NCBI GenBank assembly: GCA_031367345.1
Contig: JANLPR010000117.1
Location: forward strand, 1-64,000
Source of the DNA: JADKIH01 sp031367345
GTDB lineage: Bacteria; Bacteroidota; Bacteroidia; AKYH767-A; 2013-40CM-41-45
Length of the DNA stretch: 64,000 nucleotides
Reading direction: 5' to 3'
The notes beneath the pieces are model-generated. The model made no database searches and was not told the origin of the DNA. It was given only the letters and a program-made list of their open reading frames with translations. Each line of letters starts with the position of its first letter. The first letter of the stretch is position 1. The position numbers were made by a program, and so were the translations under genes. This document shows, piece after piece, positions 14,503 through 23,187 of the stretch.

Positions 14503-15023
14503 TAGATTTGAAAATATTTATCAATTAAATTTTGAGCTGCCTTTGATTCTATAATTAAAACTCTCCCGCCAATATGAAACGCACCGAGTTTTTTTACACA
14601 GTGGTCTATTAACTGTGTCTTTGAAATAAAAGCTATATTGCCTTCATGACCTCTTTGAAAAGATAATTTACACGCAAACGCTACCAAATTCCCAGCAACT
14701 CCCGATTACATTTTTGATTTCCCTTTATTGAATGGCGCATTCTCAACAAGATGCATATAAATATGGTCTGCCTTAACTTCTAAACTAATTAATCCCTGAA
14801 TGATAGTTGAATTATTAACGATGGTCAATTTATAAACATCTCTAGCTGGATCAGTAAATTCAGCCATCCAATTAAATGTCCAACCGTTTGATTTAGTAAT
14901 AACTCTGATATCTGACTTTGTCAAAACAGATGTCTCCGTTTGAAAACTGTCGCCAGTTACAACATTTTCTATTGAATTTGTTAGCTTGTCAATGATGAAG
15001 TCAAGCCCTTTGGTTCTTTTCAC
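14502..15023 (-). pseudogene. GNAT-like acetyltransferase interrupted by a stop codon
   Basis: One reading frame runs from the ATG at 15023 to the TAA at 14502-14504 and is broken only by a TAA at 14706-14708. Upstream of it are 105 residues (NWMAEFTDPARDVYKLTIV, QGLISLEVKADHIYMHLVE, NAPFNKGKSKM). Downstream the same frame resumes SGVAGNLVAFACKLSFQRG, EGNIAFISKTQLIDH and IGGRVLIIESKAAQNLIDKYF. Together these make one ordinary ~173-residue GNAT-fold domain of a kind common in Bacteroidota. A single base change (TAT or TAC to TAA) explains the break. It may be a recent pseudogene, a sequencing error or a read-through site. Confidence 0.75.
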
Positions 15024-15104
15024 AAAGCTAATTTACAAAAATATGCCGTTATTTCAAAGTGAAAACCAGACTTACTGTAACTCATTACCATATGGCATAA
15101 CTAA

Positions 15105-15154
15105 GTATTTGAAAAACAAAGAAAACAGGACTAAGAATTTCTTCTGTCCTGTTT
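15105..15154 (-). terminator. terminator of the sugar permease gene
   Basis: AAACAGGAC (15123-15131) and GTCCTGTTT (15146-15154) form a 9-bp stem with a 14-nt loop. On the minus strand it is followed by a TTTTCTTTGTTTTT run. It lies 19 bp past the permease stop. Confidence 0.75.
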
Positions 15155-15172
15155 CCTTCATCTTTAATTCAA

Positions 15173-16804
15173 TTAATGTCCGGCCATTTGTTGGTCGTAA
15201 TCGAGTCCTTGTGTTTTTAAAATGTTTTTTGTTTTCAATGCATGCCAAACCATGTAAACAAAACAAATAAAAGGAACAATGTAAGAGAAGTGAGTAAATG
15301 TTAATCCGCCAATTCCGCTTGTGCTAATTTTATCAAAGTCGCAAATTACTCCTTGAGTAGGAGGAATGATTGCTCCGCCAAGTATCATCATAATTAAAAA
15401 CGCAGAACCTTGACTTGTATATTTTCCTAAGCCTGTAACTGCAAGTGCAAAGATGCATGGCCACATTACTGAACATGCTAGTCCGCCACTTATAAAAGCG
15501 AAAGTACTGATACGCCCTGTGGTCATTAGTCCAACGAGCATTGCAATTGATCCCATCATTGCTACGGTGAAAAGCATTTTCGCAGGTCGTTCGTTTGCGA
15601 AGAAAAATGCAATAACGAAAAATAGTACTGCTATAATATAAACATACATATCGCTAACATCGTTTCCACGCAGATGATTTACAAGTAATATAACTGCAAA
15701 AGCAATAATAGGAACAATAACTGTCAAGAGTTGTTTCGTCGATTTTTTCAGATCAAAAACTGCAATAGCACCCGTCCATCGGCCAATCATTAAACTTCCC
15801 CAGTACAATGAAATAAATTGCGAAATAAATTTTTCATCGAGTCCGCCAAACTCTGCTTGTTTTAAAAGTGCTCCCATGTTACTTTGAACAGTCACTTCCA
15901 TTCCTACATAAATAAAAATGGCGATCATGCCCATTACCAATTGTGGATATTGCATAGCACCCCATCCTTCTTTATTTTTTTGTGCAGCATAAAGTGCATA
16001 AAATAATAATCCGAGGATGATTACAAGCGATCCAATCACTAAATAAACTCTTTGTTCGTCGCCAAACATTGTGTTAAAAAATAGTAAGATGATGGTTGGA
16101 ATTGAAATAAGAAATAGAGTGCGCATAGCTTTACTACTGTTTTCTACATGCTCTTCCATTTTTATCGTAGGAAGTTTTTTGCTTGTGAAAAAGAAAAATG
16201 CAACTAGGAAAAAAAGCCCACCAAGTATGAGATATAAAGTTTTTATTGATTGAATAGTTGCGACACCGGCATTGTTGAGGTCTCCGAACAATACAACACT
16301 TACTGCAATAGGTCCAAGCAGAGTCCCTAATGAATTAATTCCTCCAGCTAAATTCAGTCGATGCGCACCTGTAGCCGGATTTCCCAGAGCAATGGCAAAA
16401 GGTTGTGCGGCGGTTTGTTGAAGTGAAAAGCCGAGAGCGATAATAAAAAAACAAGCCAATACCATTCCGAAAGTAGCACCTGTTCCGGAGGCAACAAAAG
16501 CTAATGAAACAGCTCCGACAACAGACATCATTAACCCAAGAATAATTCCGTTTTTATAACCGATACGATTTAGGATATCGACACCGGAAAAAGAAGAAAG
16601 CAAATACAGAATTAAAGAGCCGAAAAAGTAGGCGCCATAGAACGAAGTGTCGATTAACTGCGACTGAAATTGATTTAGGTTGAAATGAGTTTTGCAAAAT
16701 GGAATAAATATACCGTTAGATGCAGCTACAAATCCCCAGAAGAAGAAGACTGTGACCAAAGTTGGTAATGCTCCTTTACTGATAGCTTGAGAACTTTTTT
16801 CCAT
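15173..16804 (-). CDS. MFS sugar permease, FHS (FucP/GluP-like) family
   Basis: This 543-residue polytopic membrane protein begins with the FHS signature: TVFFFWGFVAASNGIFIPF and a DTSFYGAYFFGSL helix pair. The QQTAAQPFAIALGNP motif and the NLAGGINSLGTLLGP motif of fucose/glucose/galactose-proton symporters follow. It is longer than FucP (~438 residues) because of a central hydrophilic and membrane insertion (about 225-300), and probably has 12-14 helices. The substrate is not certain from sequence. It lies near a Nudix-type sugar regulator, pfkA and a BadF-type sugar kinase, which suits hexose uptake. A terminator follows. Confidence 0.88.
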   Translation of the reverse strand: MEKSSQAISKGALPTLVTVFFFWGFVAASNGIFIPFCKTHFNLNQFQSQLIDTSFYGAYFFGSLILYLLSSFSGVDILNRIGYKNGIILGLMMSVVGAVSLAFVASGTGATFGMVLACFFIIALGFSLQQTAAQPFAIALGNPATGAHRLNLAGGINSLGTLLGPIAVSVVLFGDLNNAGVATIQSIKTLYLILGGLFFLVAFFFFTSKKLPTIKMEEHVENSSKAMRTLFLISIPTIILLFFNTMFGDEQRVYLVIGSLVIILGLLFYALYAAQKNKEGWGAMQYPQLVMGMIAIFIYVGMEVTVQSNMGALLKQAEFGGLDEKFISQFISLYWGSLMIGRWTGAIAVFDLKKSTKQLLTVIVPIIAFAVILLVNHLRGNDVSDMYVYIIAVLFFVIAFFFANERPAKMLFTVAMMGSIAMLVGLMTTGRISTFAFISGGLACSVMWPCIFALAVTGLGKYTSQGSAFLIMMILGGAIIPPTQGVICDFDKISTSGIGGLTFTHFSYIVPFICFVYMVWHALKTKNILKTQGLDYDQQMAGH

Positions 16805-17194
16805 ATTTTTTTGAGGTGATTAGTGAGAGTAGACTTGTTATTATTCGATTACAATTTAGTGTGACAATATACTTTTAATTTACAATTAGCATTACATGAC
16901 ATAAATTTATCTTGTCAACCATTTTATCATCATTTTGCCTTGCTACTTTACGCCTTTTATTTATGTTGGTTTTGGGGTAAAGAAAGCGTTCCAAGATTTT
17001 TCTTAGGAAATTTTTGAAGTAATATGGAGGCCAAATAATCTTTGCTTGAATAAAGATTTTGATGTCAATTGAACTTTCAGGGTAATTTATCGATTCCAAA
17101 CGTTCTCGTCAAAAAAAGCGAAACCATTGAAGATTGGAAATCATGTTATAGGTTGTAATTTCAATAATTTCTAATTGTGTAGGGAAATTAACTG

Positions 17195-17225
17195 TTTGAG
17201 GAACAAGAACAATTAGCTACTTTTA
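17195..17225 (+). promoter_or_regulatory. promoter of the T9SS gene at 17262
   Basis: TTTG at 17195-17198 and TACTTTTA at 17218-17225 (one mismatch to TAnnTTTG) are exactly 19 bp apart. This is the spacing of Bacteroidota primary-sigma promoters. Start of transcription would be near 17232, 30 bp before the ATG. The remaining part of the 16805-17261 gap shows no gene or repeat. Confidence 0.6.
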
Positions 17226-17261
17226 CTAAATCAGTTTTAAGTCAAACCTCAATCAGTTAAC

Positions 17262-18041
17262 ATGAAAAAAAGTCTACTTCTTATCGTATTTTTAAATTTA
17301 ATGGCAATAGTTGGTTATGCACAATATAATCTAACCATCACGTATGACGCCACACAAGGGGCTTCTACACTTCAAGGTGCTCAAAAAGTTTATTTTCATT
17401 CGGGAGCTAGTGATGTCATAGGACCTTTAGACAATTCTGCATGGAATTACAATGTAGGAAATTGGGGTGCCGATGACGGTATCGGACAAATGACAGATCT
17501 ACTCAATAATGTTTGGACAATAACTTTTGATCCGATCGTGTATTATAGTCAATCTGTAAATGGACCAGTAAGTGGCCCTCAGATCTATCGAATTGGAATG
17601 GTTTTCAGAGATGCAACAGGAGCAAATTTTGGGAAAGATGTAAACAATAGCGAAATCTACATGAATCTTAGTTCGGGCAATCCTGAAATATTTAATTCAG
17701 ACGGTAGTCAATTTTTTGGAGTTACAGCCGGCATTTCTTCGGTAGGAATTCAAGCTTTGTCGAACAGTAAAGCATCAATTAAAAACTATCCTAATCCACT
17801 TTCGACTCATACAATATTTGAATATAATTTAGAAAGCAATCAGAGCGTAAACCTTTCCATCTATGACGCTACCGGTCGCATAGTAAATACTTTATTTAAT
17901 GATATGCAATCATCGGGTAAGCATTATTATTATTGGATGGGTGATGATTCTAAAGGCAATAGTTTGAGTGGAGGAATTTACTACTATTCGTTATCTACAG
18001 GTTCTGAAAAAGTTTTCGGAAAAATTAATATCAACCGGTAA
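17262..18041 (+). CDS. secreted starch-module-like protein with T9SS tail
   Basis: This 259-residue protein has a signal peptide cut at GYAQY. The body (about 20-160) starts LTITYDATQGASTLQGAQKV, has many aromatic residues (HSGASDVIGPLDNSAWNYNV) and reads as a beta-sandwich. It recalls carbohydrate-binding modules attached to Bacteroidota amylases. The tail (about 175-259) is a sorting domain of the FlgD-like type (NYPNPLSTHTIFEYNL, IYDATGRIV, GGIYYYSLSTGS). It has its own promoter at 17195-17225 and a terminator at 18065-18099. The ligand is inferred, not shown. Confidence 0.78.
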   Translation: MKKSLLLIVFLNLMAIVGYAQYNLTITYDATQGASTLQGAQKVYFHSGASDVIGPLDNSAWNYNVGNWGADDGIGQMTDLLNNVWTITFDPIVYYSQSVNGPVSGPQIYRIGMVFRDATGANFGKDVNNSEIYMNLSSGNPEIFNSDGSQFFGVTAGISSVGIQALSNSKASIKNYPNPLSTHTIFEYNLESNQSVNLSIYDATGRIVNTLFNDMQSSGKHYYYWMGDDSKGNSLSGGIYYYSLSTGSEKVFGKININR

Positions 18042-18064
18042 TTCATTAATACAATTTATTTTCG

Positions 18065-18099
18065 AATGGGATCACTCTATGGTGATTCCATTTTTTTTT
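18065..18099 (+). terminator. rho-independent terminator
   Basis: AATGGGATCAC and GTGATTCCATT form an 11-bp stem (one G-T pair) with a TCTATG loop, followed by nine T. It lies 23 bp past the stop at 18041. The stem sequence resembles that of the terminator at 34414-34448. Confidence 0.85.
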
Positions 18100-18185
18100 A
18101 AAATCCATTTTATGTTTTCGAAACTAAATCATTTGAAAGAAAATGATCAATGATAAAAGTCGATGCTTGTAAATGCAACATTAGA

Positions 18186-18881
18186 TTATACTTCAAAGCT
18201 GAAGCCTTTTTTCTTTAGTTTATTATATTTTTTTAAATTGAATCTATACAGTTTTGCGGCACGATGAGAAACGCCGCTTTGTTTTTTTGCGAACTCTTGC
18301 AAGAAGCCATAGCTCAATATTTTTTTTCTAAAATTCCGTTTATCAATATTCTTCTCACAAATAGCTTCATACACATGTTGCAGTTCAGTTAAAGTGAATT
18401 TTGAAGGTAATAATTCAAATACTAAAGGTTCAAAATTGATCTTATGCCTAATAAGTTCCAATGCTTTGCTTGCTATTTCATGGTGATCGAAAGCAAGTTT
18501 TGGCAATGAATTTGCCGGCCACCAAAGTGCTTTTTTTGCAAATGATGTTATCGGATGTAGTCCTTCATCGGTACGTTTAATAATTGAGTAGTAAGCAACA
18601 GTAATTACCCGGCCTTGAGGATGACGATCAGTTTTTCCAAATGTGTGAAACTGCTCCATGAATATGTTTTTAAGACCTGTTAATTCGTACAATATTCGTT
18701 GAGCCGCCTCGTCGAGGTCTTCATTGTCTTGAACCAAATTTCCGGGTATTGCTTTCCATCCGTTGAATGGAGCTTTATTCCTTTCAATGAGTAAAATTTT
18801 TAATTCGCCTTCATCGAAACCAAAAATTACACAGTCAACTGAGAAGTCGGAGTGAAGTTTAGGTAGTTTGCTTTTAGTCAT
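18186..18881 (-). CDS. Nudix-domain transcription regulator (NrtR/AraR type)
   Basis: In this 231-residue protein, residues ~10-150 have the Nudix fold, but its catalytic box is altered. Residues 62-67 read RILYEL where an active Nudix enzyme has REUxEE, so two glutamates are lost. Residues ~155-231 are the winged-helix domain of the NrtR family (KFTLTELQHVYEAICEKNID, NFRKKIL, KLYRFN). Family members sense a sugar or nucleotide with the dead Nudix domain and repress catabolic operons. It is divergent from pfkA-gapN, with a perfect palindrome between. Effector and mode are inferred. Confidence 0.87.
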   Translation of the reverse strand: MTKSKLPKLHSDFSVDCVIFGFDEGELKILLIERNKAPFNGWKAIPGNLVQDNEDLDEAAQRILYELTGLKNIFMEQFHTFGKTDRHPQGRVITVAYYSIIKRTDEGLHPITSFAKKALWWPANSLPKLAFDHHEIASKALELIRHKINFEPLVFELLPSKFTLTELQHVYEAICEKNIDKRNFRKKILSYGFLQEFAKKQSGVSHRAAKLYRFNLKKYNKLKKKGFSFEV

Positions 18882-19003
18882 TGGATGTGCAAATTAGAAA
18901 AATTGATTTCTATTAGATACTAAATTAGAAATATTTTTAATTATTAATGCCGAAATTGGGAATAACTCTCATTAAATAGAAGGAAACATTAATTTATTCT
19001 ACT

Positions 19004-19011
19004 TAAATTTG
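19004..19011 (+). promoter_or_regulatory. -7 element of pfkA
   Basis: TAAATTTG is an exact match to TAnnTTTG, 60 bp before the pfkA ATG. No TTG is found at the right -33 distance, so the element may depend on an activator. The palindrome at 19036-19054 lies about 25 bp downstream, in the leader. Confidence 0.45.
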
Positions 19012-19035
19012 CAAATGGGTAGTATATAATTACCT

Positions 19036-19054
19036 TAGTGTAATATTTACACTA
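19036..19054 (+). promoter_or_regulatory. palindromic operator upstream of pfkA
   Basis: TAGTGTAA and TTACACTA form a perfect 8-bp inverted repeat with a TAT spacer, 17 bp before the pfkA start and just after a -7 element. A protein bound here would block transcription. The divergent Nudix-type regulator is the obvious candidate. NrtR-family sites are palindromes of about this length; binding is inferred. Confidence 0.6.
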
Positions 19055-19070
19055 TCAAAGTTAATATTAA

Positions 19071-20057
19071 ATGGCTAAATCAAAAATAAAACGAATTGGA
19101 TTACTTACTTCCGGTGGAGATGCTCCTGGCATGAACGCTGCAATTCGTGCAGTAGTAAGAACCGGCATCTTTTACAATAAGCAGATAATTGGCATTACAC
19201 GAGGATACGAAGGGTTGATCTTGAATGCCATTAAGCCCATGAATTCTAGGTCGGTGAGTAATATTATTCACCGCGGAGGTACGATTCTTAAAACCGCTCG
19301 GTGTCTTGAGTTTAAAACCGAGAAAGGTATGGCCAAAGCATATCGAAATTTTAAAGCAAATAAACTGGATGGTTTAGTAGTGATAGGTGGTGATGGAACT
19401 TTCAAAGGTGCAGAAGAGTTTTCGAATCGCTACGATGTACCGGTGATTGGCGTTCCTGGTACAATTGATAACGATCTTTATGGAACAGATTATACGATCG
19501 GTTTCGACACGGCAACAAATACTACCATAGAAGCAATCGATAAAATAAGAGACACTGCTGCATCACATAATCGATTATTTTTTATTGAAGTAATGGGTCG
19601 TGATTCCGGTTGCATTGCACTTTGGTCGGGTATAGCAGGTGGATCAGAAGCAATTCTTTTGCCTGAACGTCAAACCAATTTTGAAGACCTTATAAAAATT
19701 CTAAAGACAGGTGCCAAAAATAAAAAAGCATCGAGCATCGTGATTATTGCAGAAGGTGATAAAAGCGGAGGAGCATTGAAGATCGCAGAGAAAGTTAAAA
19801 AGAAATTTAATTTCTATGATACAAAAGTGACGATACTGGGCCATCTGCAACGCGGAGGCAGTCCCTCTTGCTTCGATCGCGTACTTGCAAGTCGATTGGG
19901 CGCTCAAGCAGTAGAGTCGCTTATTGCAGGTGAATCAAATAAAATGGTGGGCTTAATGGATAACAAAATTAAATTGACTGATCTGAAGCTGGCAACAACA
20001 AATCAATTTGAATTGGATAATAATCTTATTAGATTAGCATCTATATTGGCAATGTAA
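19071..20057 (+). CDS. pfkA: 6-phosphofructokinase
   Basis: This 328-residue ATP-dependent phosphofructokinase catalyses the committed step of glycolysis (fructose 6-phosphate to fructose 1,6-bisphosphate). Visible motifs are LLTSGGDAPGMNAAIRA at the N-terminus, GGDGTFKGA (ATP binding), PGTIDNDLYGTD (catalytic Asp), FIEVMGRDSG (substrate) and HLQRGGSPS. The length is close to the usual ~320. It begins 17 bp after the operator palindrome. gapN follows 44 bp downstream, then a BadF-type kinase, so a sugar catabolism operon is likely. Confidence 0.97.
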   Translation: MAKSKIKRIGLLTSGGDAPGMNAAIRAVVRTGIFYNKQIIGITRGYEGLILNAIKPMNSRSVSNIIHRGGTILKTARCLEFKTEKGMAKAYRNFKANKLDGLVVIGGDGTFKGAEEFSNRYDVPVIGVPGTIDNDLYGTDYTIGFDTATNTTIEAIDKIRDTAASHNRLFFIEVMGRDSGCIALWSGIAGGSEAILLPERQTNFEDLIKILKTGAKNKKASSIVIIAEGDKSGGALKIAEKVKKKFNFYDTKVTILGHLQRGGSPSCFDRVLASRLGAQAVESLIAGESNKMVGLMDNKIKLTDLKLATTNQFELDNNLIRLASILAM

Positions 20058-20101
20058 AATTGCAGATATTGAATTAATTTATTTTTACTTAAATTATTAG
20101 A

Positions 20102-21739
20102 ATGATAACGAACACAACTAGCAATACGAAAACAGATAAAATTTTTCCAAGCCTGAATGATATACCTGAAAGTTTAAAGGTCAACAGTCAAATCGAACAG
20201 ACGGAATATTTAGTGAATGGAGAAATATTGAAATGGAACGGACCTATAAAAGATGTTTACTCTCCTATTTTTGTAAATGAAAATGGTGTTTCGAAACAAG
20301 TACGGTTAGGCTCACAGCCGATTTTGAATAAGGAAGCTGCTTTAAGAGCACTTGATGCTGCTGTTGCTTCCTATAACAACGGCAGAGGTGAATGGGCTAC
20401 AATGAGTATCAGAAAAAGAATTGAACACATGGTTAATTTCACAAAGCGGATGAAAGAGAAGCGCGATGAAGTTGTGAAAATGATTATGTGGGAAATTGGT
20501 AAAAGTTTTTCTGACTCACAAAAAGAGTTTGATCGTACAATTGATTACATTCAAGATACAATTGATGCTTTGAAAACGTTGGATCGTGATAGTTCACGCA
20601 TTCAAAAAGTACAAGGTGTGTATGCTCAAATTCGTCGAGGCCCATTGGGTATTGTACTTTGTATGGGACCATACAATTATCCTTTGAATGAAACGTATTG
20701 TAATTTGATCCCTGCTCTTATTATGGGCAATTCTGTTATTTTTAAACCTGCAAAGTATGGTGTTTTGCTTCACAAGCCTTTGTTAGAAATATTTCGTGAT
20801 TCTTTTCCTAAAGGAGTCATCAATATTATTTATGGTGAAGGTGCTGAGACGAGCGGAACTTTAATGGCTTCCGGAAAAATAGATTGTCTTGCATTTATTG
20901 GTACTAGTCGTGTTGCAAATATTTTAAAGAAGCAACATCCTTTTCCAAATCGGTTGAGAGGTGCGCTCGGTCTTGAAGCTAAAAACCCGGCAATCATTTT
21001 GCCCGATGCCGAACTTGAAATGACAGTTAGTGAATGTATCACAGGATCATTATCTTTTAACGGCCAGCGATGCACGGCGTTGAAAATGATTTTTGTCCAC
21101 AAATCGGTTGCTAAGTCATTCTTGGAAAAATTTTGTCAAAAGTTGGATACTTTAAAAGCAGGTATGCCTTGGGAAGAAAATGTAATGCTCACCCCTTTAC
21201 CTGAAAAAGGAAAAACTAACTATTTGAAAGAACTGATTGATGATGCAGTTTCTAAAGGTGCGACTGTAATAAATAAAAATGGTGGCGAGGTAAACGAAAG
21301 TTTTATGTATCCTGCTGTACTTACCGGTGTACTTCCTTCTATGCGTATATATACTGAAGAACAATTTGGCCCTGTAGTTCCCATAATAGAATTTACCGAT
21401 GTACAAGAACCCATCGATTACATTGTAAATTCAAATTATGGTCAGCAGGTAAGTATTTTCGGATCTAATTCCGATGAAATTGCTCATCTTATCGATCCGC
21501 TCGTAAATCAAGTTTGTAGAGTGAATATAAATAGCCAATGTCAACGTGGGCCAGATGTATTTCCTTTTAATGGAAGAAAAGATTCGGCTGAAGGAACATT
21601 AAGTGTGAGTGATGCTCTTCGTGTTTTTAGTATTCGTACGCTGGTAGCTACAAAAGAGAATGATCTTAACAAAAGTATTCTAACGGAGATATTAGATGAA
21701 AGGAAATCTTCATTCTTAAGTACAGACTTTATTCTTTAG
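20102..21739 (+). CDS. gapN: NADP-dependent non-phosphorylating glyceraldehyde-3-P dehydrogenase
   Basis: This 545-residue aldehyde dehydrogenase is of the GapN type, converting glyceraldehyde 3-phosphate directly to 3-phosphoglycerate with NADPH formed. Catalytic residues visible are Asn192 (GPYNYPLN), Glu292 (GLEAKNP) and Cys324 (FNGQRCTA). The N-terminal ~40 residues (FPSLNDIPESLKV) and the long form with an RVNINSQCQRGPD motif near the end match the long Bacteroidota/plant-like GapN group. Placed after pfkA it offers a route that makes NADPH at the cost of ATP. Regulation is probably through the palindrome before pfkA. Confidence 0.87.
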   Translation: MITNTTSNTKTDKIFPSLNDIPESLKVNSQIEQTEYLVNGEILKWNGPIKDVYSPIFVNENGVSKQVRLGSQPILNKEAALRALDAAVASYNNGRGEWATMSIRKRIEHMVNFTKRMKEKRDEVVKMIMWEIGKSFSDSQKEFDRTIDYIQDTIDALKTLDRDSSRIQKVQGVYAQIRRGPLGIVLCMGPYNYPLNETYCNLIPALIMGNSVIFKPAKYGVLLHKPLLEIFRDSFPKGVINIIYGEGAETSGTLMASGKIDCLAFIGTSRVANILKKQHPFPNRLRGALGLEAKNPAIILPDAELEMTVSECITGSLSFNGQRCTALKMIFVHKSVAKSFLEKFCQKLDTLKAGMPWEENVMLTPLPEKGKTNYLKELIDDAVSKGATVINKNGGEVNESFMYPAVLTGVLPSMRIYTEEQFGPVVPIIEFTDVQEPIDYIVNSNYGQQVSIFGSNSDEIAHLIDPLVNQVCRVNINSQCQRGPDVFPFNGRKDSAEGTLSVSDALRVFSIRTLVATKENDLNKSILTEILDERKSSFLSTDFIL

Positions 21740-21779
21740 TCATACTCCATAAATCATTTCTAATTTTAAAAATTGTTCT

Positions 21780-22631
21780 ATGATATTGGTAGCCGATAGC
21801 GGATCTACAAAAGCTGATTGGGTAATTATCGACCGTTCGGGGCCTAAAGAAAAGGTAAGTACAGTCGGATTTAATCCGTACTTCCATGATGAAGTTTTTA
21901 TGCTCAATGCGCTTCAAAATAGTAAAGAGCTTTCTGTAATTGCAGCAAACATTGAAAAGGTATTCTTTTTTGGCGCTGGTTGTTCTAGCAATGAAAGAAA
22001 TGAAATTGTAAATAAAGCGCTCAATAAATTTTTTACAAAAGCTAATATTTCAATCGACCACGATGTACTTGCAGCAGTACTTTCAACCTGTGGCGATGAT
22101 CCGGGAATTTCATGTATTTTGGGAACTGGTAGTAATTCGTGTTTTTTCGACGGTACAAAGATTTACAAAAATAATTATGGTCTTGGTTTTATTATGGGCG
22201 ATGAAGGGAGTGGATCTTATTTCGGCAAAAAATTAATCTCTCATTATCTATATAATATTTTACCTCTTCAGTTAAAGCAAAAATTTGAAGAGCAATTTGT
22301 GGTGAATAAAGAGATTATGATTGCCAATGTTTACAATAATCCGAATGCGAATGTTTGGTTGGCCTCTTTTGCAAAATTCTATATTGAAAATAAAAATGAT
22401 CCATGGGTAATCAAAGTTGTTACCAATGGTATAAATGAATTTTTTGAATTGTCTGTTTGTGGTTACGATAATTTCGAAAAATATAAAATTCATTTTGTTG
22501 GAAGTATCGCTTTTTATTTTGAAGAAATTGTACGAAGTGTAGGAAAGGAAAAGAAAGCTCAAGTAGATAAAATAATTCAGCATCCAATTGGAAATTTGGC
22601 TGAATATTTTTGGCGGAAGGAATTTAATTAA
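21780..22631 (+). CDS. BadF/BadG-type sugar kinase (N-acetylglucosamine kinase-like)
   Basis: This 283-residue member of the ASKHA fold has phosphate-1 motif DSGSTKADW (6-14), phosphate-2 region GTGSNSCFFDG and adenosine motif GDEGSGSYFGK, as in the BcrAD_BadFG family that includes N-acetylglucosamine kinases. It is the third gene after pfkA and gapN, 40 bp after gapN, and is likely cotranscribed with them. It would phosphorylate an amino sugar that enters through a permease. The exact substrate is not shown. Confidence 0.85.
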   Translation: MILVADSGSTKADWVIIDRSGPKEKVSTVGFNPYFHDEVFMLNALQNSKELSVIAANIEKVFFFGAGCSSNERNEIVNKALNKFFTKANISIDHDVLAAVLSTCGDDPGISCILGTGSNSCFFDGTKIYKNNYGLGFIMGDEGSGSYFGKKLISHYLYNILPLQLKQKFEEQFVVNKEIMIANVYNNPNANVWLASFAKFYIENKNDPWVIKVVTNGINEFFELSVCGYDNFEKYKIHFVGSIAFYFEEIVRSVGKEKKAQVDKIIQHPIGNLAEYFWRKEFN

Positions 22632-22712
22632 TGAGTTTTTGTACCTTGTGATCTCTTGGCTTATTAGAAAAGTTGGTTTAGATTATAATGACTTTTATTC
22701 TTATTATTTTAT

Positions 22713-23165
22713 ATGGAAAAATTATTTATTACAAATAAGATCGCTATTAAAGCTGATCGAGCTAGAGTTTGGAAAACGTTAACTGACCCAACTTTATCAA
22801 AAGAATACATGTTCGGTTGCGAAGCAATATCTACTTGGCGCCTCGGTGATCCACTTACTTGGGAAATGATTTACGGTGGTAAACCATTCATTGCTGTGAA
22901 AGGGTATGTTGTTTCAATTTCACCTATGAAACATCTGTCCTATACCGTTTTTGATCCTCATTCTTCTATTCCTGACTTGCCTCAAAATTATTTAACCGTA
23001 ACGTATGATCTTATTGAGGTTGACGATGAGGTAACTCTGATTGTAACTCAAGGTGATTTTAATCTGGTAGAAGATGGTGTGCGGAGATATACAGAAGCTT
23101 TCAATGGGGGAGAAGGGTGGAATCCGATTTTGCTTAAAATTAAAACTTGTGCTGAAGAGCAATAA
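22713..23165 (+). CDS. SRPBCC (AHSA1-like) domain protein
   Basis: This 150-residue protein has the START/SRPBCC pattern: IKADRARVWKTLTDP at the start, STWRLGDPLTWEM, VVSISPMKHLSYTV and a closing helix (GWNPILLKIKTCAEE). Such proteins bind lipids or hydrophobic ligands in a closed cavity. No catalytic residues can be assigned. It lies 82 bp after the kinase and 23 bp before an M24-fold gene; the role is unknown. Confidence 0.82.
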   Translation: MEKLFITNKIAIKADRARVWKTLTDPTLSKEYMFGCEAISTWRLGDPLTWEMIYGGKPFIAVKGYVVSISPMKHLSYTVFDPHSSIPDLPQNYLTVTYDLIEVDDEVTLIVTQGDFNLVEDGVRRYTEAFNGGEGWNPILLKIKTCAEEQ

Positions 23166-23187
23166 AATTCATTTCCTTACAATTATT

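Noticed and set aside
16857..16875. Second copy of the TAGTGT operator before the sugar permease
   Set aside because: Only the first half-site matches; the second half shows no agreement.
16875..17099. 74-aa minus-strand frame in the gap before the T9SS gene
   Set aside because: It has no promoter, no ribosome-binding site, no recognisable features and a composition like non-coding AT-rich DNA.
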